The notes under the pieces are model-generated. The model saw only the letters and a program-made list of their open reading frames with translations, was not told the DNA's origin and made no database searches. Position numbers and translations under genes: made by a program. From Xanthobacteraceae bacterium (lineage in GTDB: Bacteria; Pseudomonadota; Alphaproteobacteria; Rhizobiales; Xanthobacteraceae), in assembly GCA_030037185.1 (NCBI GenBank), contig JASHRR010000974.1, positions 1-6,873 on the forward strand: a DNA stretch of 6,873 bases, written 5' to 3'. Shown in pieces: positions 5,895-6,873 of the stretch. Position 1 is the first letter of the stretch, and each line of letters begins with the position of its first letter.

Positions 5895-5928
5895 AAAAAA
5901 AAATCTTGGGGGCCTTGCGCCCCTTGAT
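5895..5928 (-). terminator. Factor-independent terminator
   Basis: A 5-bp all-GC stem (GGGGC/GCCCC, loop GCAAG), extended by ATC/GAT pairs across a small internal loop, runs into nine T on the minus strand. It would end the candidate small RNA. Confidence 0.6.
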
Positions 5929-5973
5929 GTTTCGTCACCCAGATTGCTGGGTGAGCCTTACGACTTTGTAAGG
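5895..5973 (-). ncRNA. Candidate small RNA with three stem-loops ending in an intrinsic terminator
   Basis: Read on the minus strand, the sequence forms CCTTAC-AAAGTC-GTAAGG (5973-5956), then CACCCAG-CAAT-CTGGGTG (5953-5936), then GGGGC-GCAAG-GCCCC (5923-5909), followed by CAAGA and nine T (5903-5895). Outer ATC/GAT pairs extend the last stem close to the T-run. This is the form of a bacterial trans-acting small RNA of about 80 nt. No protein gene on the minus strand lies just upstream to account for the terminator. I see no clear promoter, and on the plus strand the hairpins could instead form part of the leader of the RcnB-family gene. Confidence 0.5.
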
Positions 5974-6042
5974 TGAAAGTTTCCGCGCCAATTACCATCA
6001 TCAATGTGAGCGGCGCGAACAGGCACAGGGAAGGTAGGCGGT

Positions 6043-6480
6043 ATGTTACGCAAGATCGTCCTCACGGTGATGATGATGTTGGCGGTGCCAACAGCGGGCA
6101 TGGCACAGCGCGAAGAACATCCTGGAAGGCCAGGGGAAGTCCGAGGACCACGTCCCGGTGGCCCGCCAAGACCCGGGGAATTCCGAGGACCACGTCCCGG
6201 CGGCGCGCCAGGGCGTTTTTTGTACCACGGTCGTCCGTTTAACCGGGTGCACCTTGCCCCCTTTGTCTATCCGCCCGGCTGGGCCTACCGGCGCTGGGTG
6301 ATTGGCGCGGCGCTGCCGGCGCTGTTCCTCGCGCCAGCTTATTATTACAGTGGCTGGGCCACCCTTGGCCTGCCGCCGCCTCAGCCGGGCTTTCAATGGG
6401 TGCGCTATGGACCCGACCTGCTTCTCGTCAACGTGACCACTGGCCAGGTTGCCGACACAGTCTACGGCGCCTTCTACTGA
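6043..6480 (+). CDS. Secreted RcnB-family protein with internal Pro/Gly/Arg repeat
   Basis: A 145-residue protein with a Sec signal peptide (MLRKIVLTVMMMLAVPTAGMA, cleavage near residue 21), a Pro/Gly/Arg-rich linker, and a C-terminal RcnB-like domain. The domain is shown by PPGWAYRRW, AYYYSGWATLGLPPPQPGFQW, VRYGPDLLLVNVTTGQ and the final VYGAFY; the paired 'GLPPPPPGYxWVRxGxDxLLV' and 'VxDxxY' wording is typical of the family. E. coli RcnB is a periplasmic protein linked to nickel/cobalt balance; for the many short relatives in other proteobacteria the role is unproven. Residues 31-44 and 45-58 are a 14-residue tandem duplication (GE-x-RGPRPGG). The ATG is supported by AGGGAAGG about 9 nt upstream. 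It is a single-gene unit with a terminator about 77 nt downstream. Confidence 0.85.
   Translation: MLRKIVLTVMMMLAVPTAGMAQREEHPGRPGEVRGPRPGGPPRPGEFRGPRPGGAPGRFLYHGRPFNRVHLAPFVYPPGWAYRRWVIGAALPALFLAPAYYYSGWATLGLPPPQPGFQWVRYGPDLLLVNVTTGQVADTVYGAFY
6133..6210 (+). repeat. 42-nt tandem duplication inside the RcnB-family gene
   Basis: GGGGAAGTCCGAGGACCACG at 6133 is repeated from 6175 as GGGGAATTCCGAGGACCACG, and the match continues through CGTCCCGG. The period is 42 nt, which keeps the frame and gives two copies of a 14-residue Pro/Gly/Arg unit. Very few bases differ, so the duplication is probably recent or kept uniform. Confidence 0.8.
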
Positions 6481-6556
6481 GGCATACAATAAGGAGCCGG
6501 TGCAGCGACCTACCAAGCGCCCGGACCCATTAACTCGGTCACCCCAGCGGCAATCA

Positions 6557-6587
6557 GGGCGGCCTTCGGGTCGCCCCCGCTTGTTTT
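6557..6587 (+). terminator. Factor-independent terminator of the RcnB-family gene
   Basis: GGGCGGCC (6557-6564) pairs with GGTCGCCC (6569-6576), eight pairs including one G-U, around a very stable TTCG tetraloop. TTGTTTT follows at 6581-6587. It sits about 77 nt past the stop codon. Confidence 0.65.
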
Positions 6588-6873
6588 CAGCGTCGCTGCT
6601 GATTCGAGGGCAACCGCTCCCCACCGACGCGCTCGGCAAAAATCTCTGCTTCCTCTGGTTGGAGAAGCAGAACACTAGATAGTCGTCGCGGCTCAGAGTG
6701 GCGTCGCCGATAGAGCACCGGCTGCGCAAAATATCATCTCGCTGTTCATGAGGCCCCGCACCTTTTCGGCCTGTGATGCGGTTGCCGCCCTGGGGTCACC
6801 GTTGCCACCACCGCAAGCAGTCTCCGCGAATCCGTCTCTGAACTTCTTGGCCGCGGCTTAAAATGGCCGCCGT
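6588..6873. other. Region without a supported gene
   Basis: No ORF here has both a start with a ribosome binding site and protein-like content. The only structure I see is an 8-bp inverted repeat, TCTGCTTC (6645-6652) and GAAGCAGA (6664-6671), with an 11-nt loop. A minus-strand open frame running from about 6848 down to about 6690 reads KKFRDGFAETACGGG and EKVRGLMNSEMIF, but it has no start codon after an upstream stop and may be a gene remnant. Confidence 0.4.

Noticed and set aside
5785..5976. A 63-codon plus-strand ORF ending in SPRLLGEPYDFVR
   Set aside because: No ribosome binding site is seen and its second half runs through the three hairpins, which fit a small RNA better.
6046..6729. 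A 227-codon minus-strand ORF
   Set aside because: Most of it is antisense to the RcnB-family gene and its Arg/Gly/Cys-rich content is typical of a shadow frame in GC-rich DNA.

Overview
The window looks like a high-GC proteobacterial chromosome, most likely alphaproteobacterial. The grounds are codon use, a periplasmic quinoprotein amine oxidation operon, RcnB-type and GT-A-type genes common in that class, and compact GTGA gene junctions. This is inferred from gene content; no rRNA or other phylogenetic marker is present.

Positions 1-3429 (+ strand) hold the 3' part of a tightly packed amine dehydrogenase operon. In order these are the end of the heavy subunit, the membrane protein MauE, the thioredoxin-like MauD, the light subunit that carries the tryptophan tryptophylquinone (TTQ) cofactor, and two small monohaem c-type cytochromes. 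MauE and MauD are expected to help form the many disulfides of the light chain in the periplasm. The enzyme oxidises a primary amine to aldehyde and ammonia, and the two cytochromes are obvious candidates for carrying electrons to the respiratory chain. The light chain has the cysteine count and spacing of aromatic amine dehydrogenase (aau type) but some local sequence of methylamine dehydrogenase. No mauF, mauG or amicyanin gene is visible, although the window starts inside the heavy subunit.

Positions 3430-4455 are a poorly coding stretch. They hold a frameshifted remnant of the N-terminal part of a tyrosine-recombinase integrase (about 3469-3775), an AT-rich island with a repeated 9-mer (about 3902-3941), and two very short ORFs with good ribosome binding sites (49 aa and a 23 aa membrane microprotein). 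This suggests an old mobile-element boundary directly after the amine operon.

Positions 4456-5199 (- strand) encode a GT-A-fold glycosyltransferase-like protein. Positions 5200-5500 contain an unusual series of perfect inverted repeats. Positions 5509-5758 (- strand) may encode two further tiny proteins. Positions 5895-5973 (- strand) look like a small RNA with three hairpins and a factor-independent terminator.

Positions 6043-6480 (+ strand) encode a secreted RcnB-family protein with a 14-residue internal duplication, followed by a UUCG-loop terminator. The last ~280 bases show no convincing gene.
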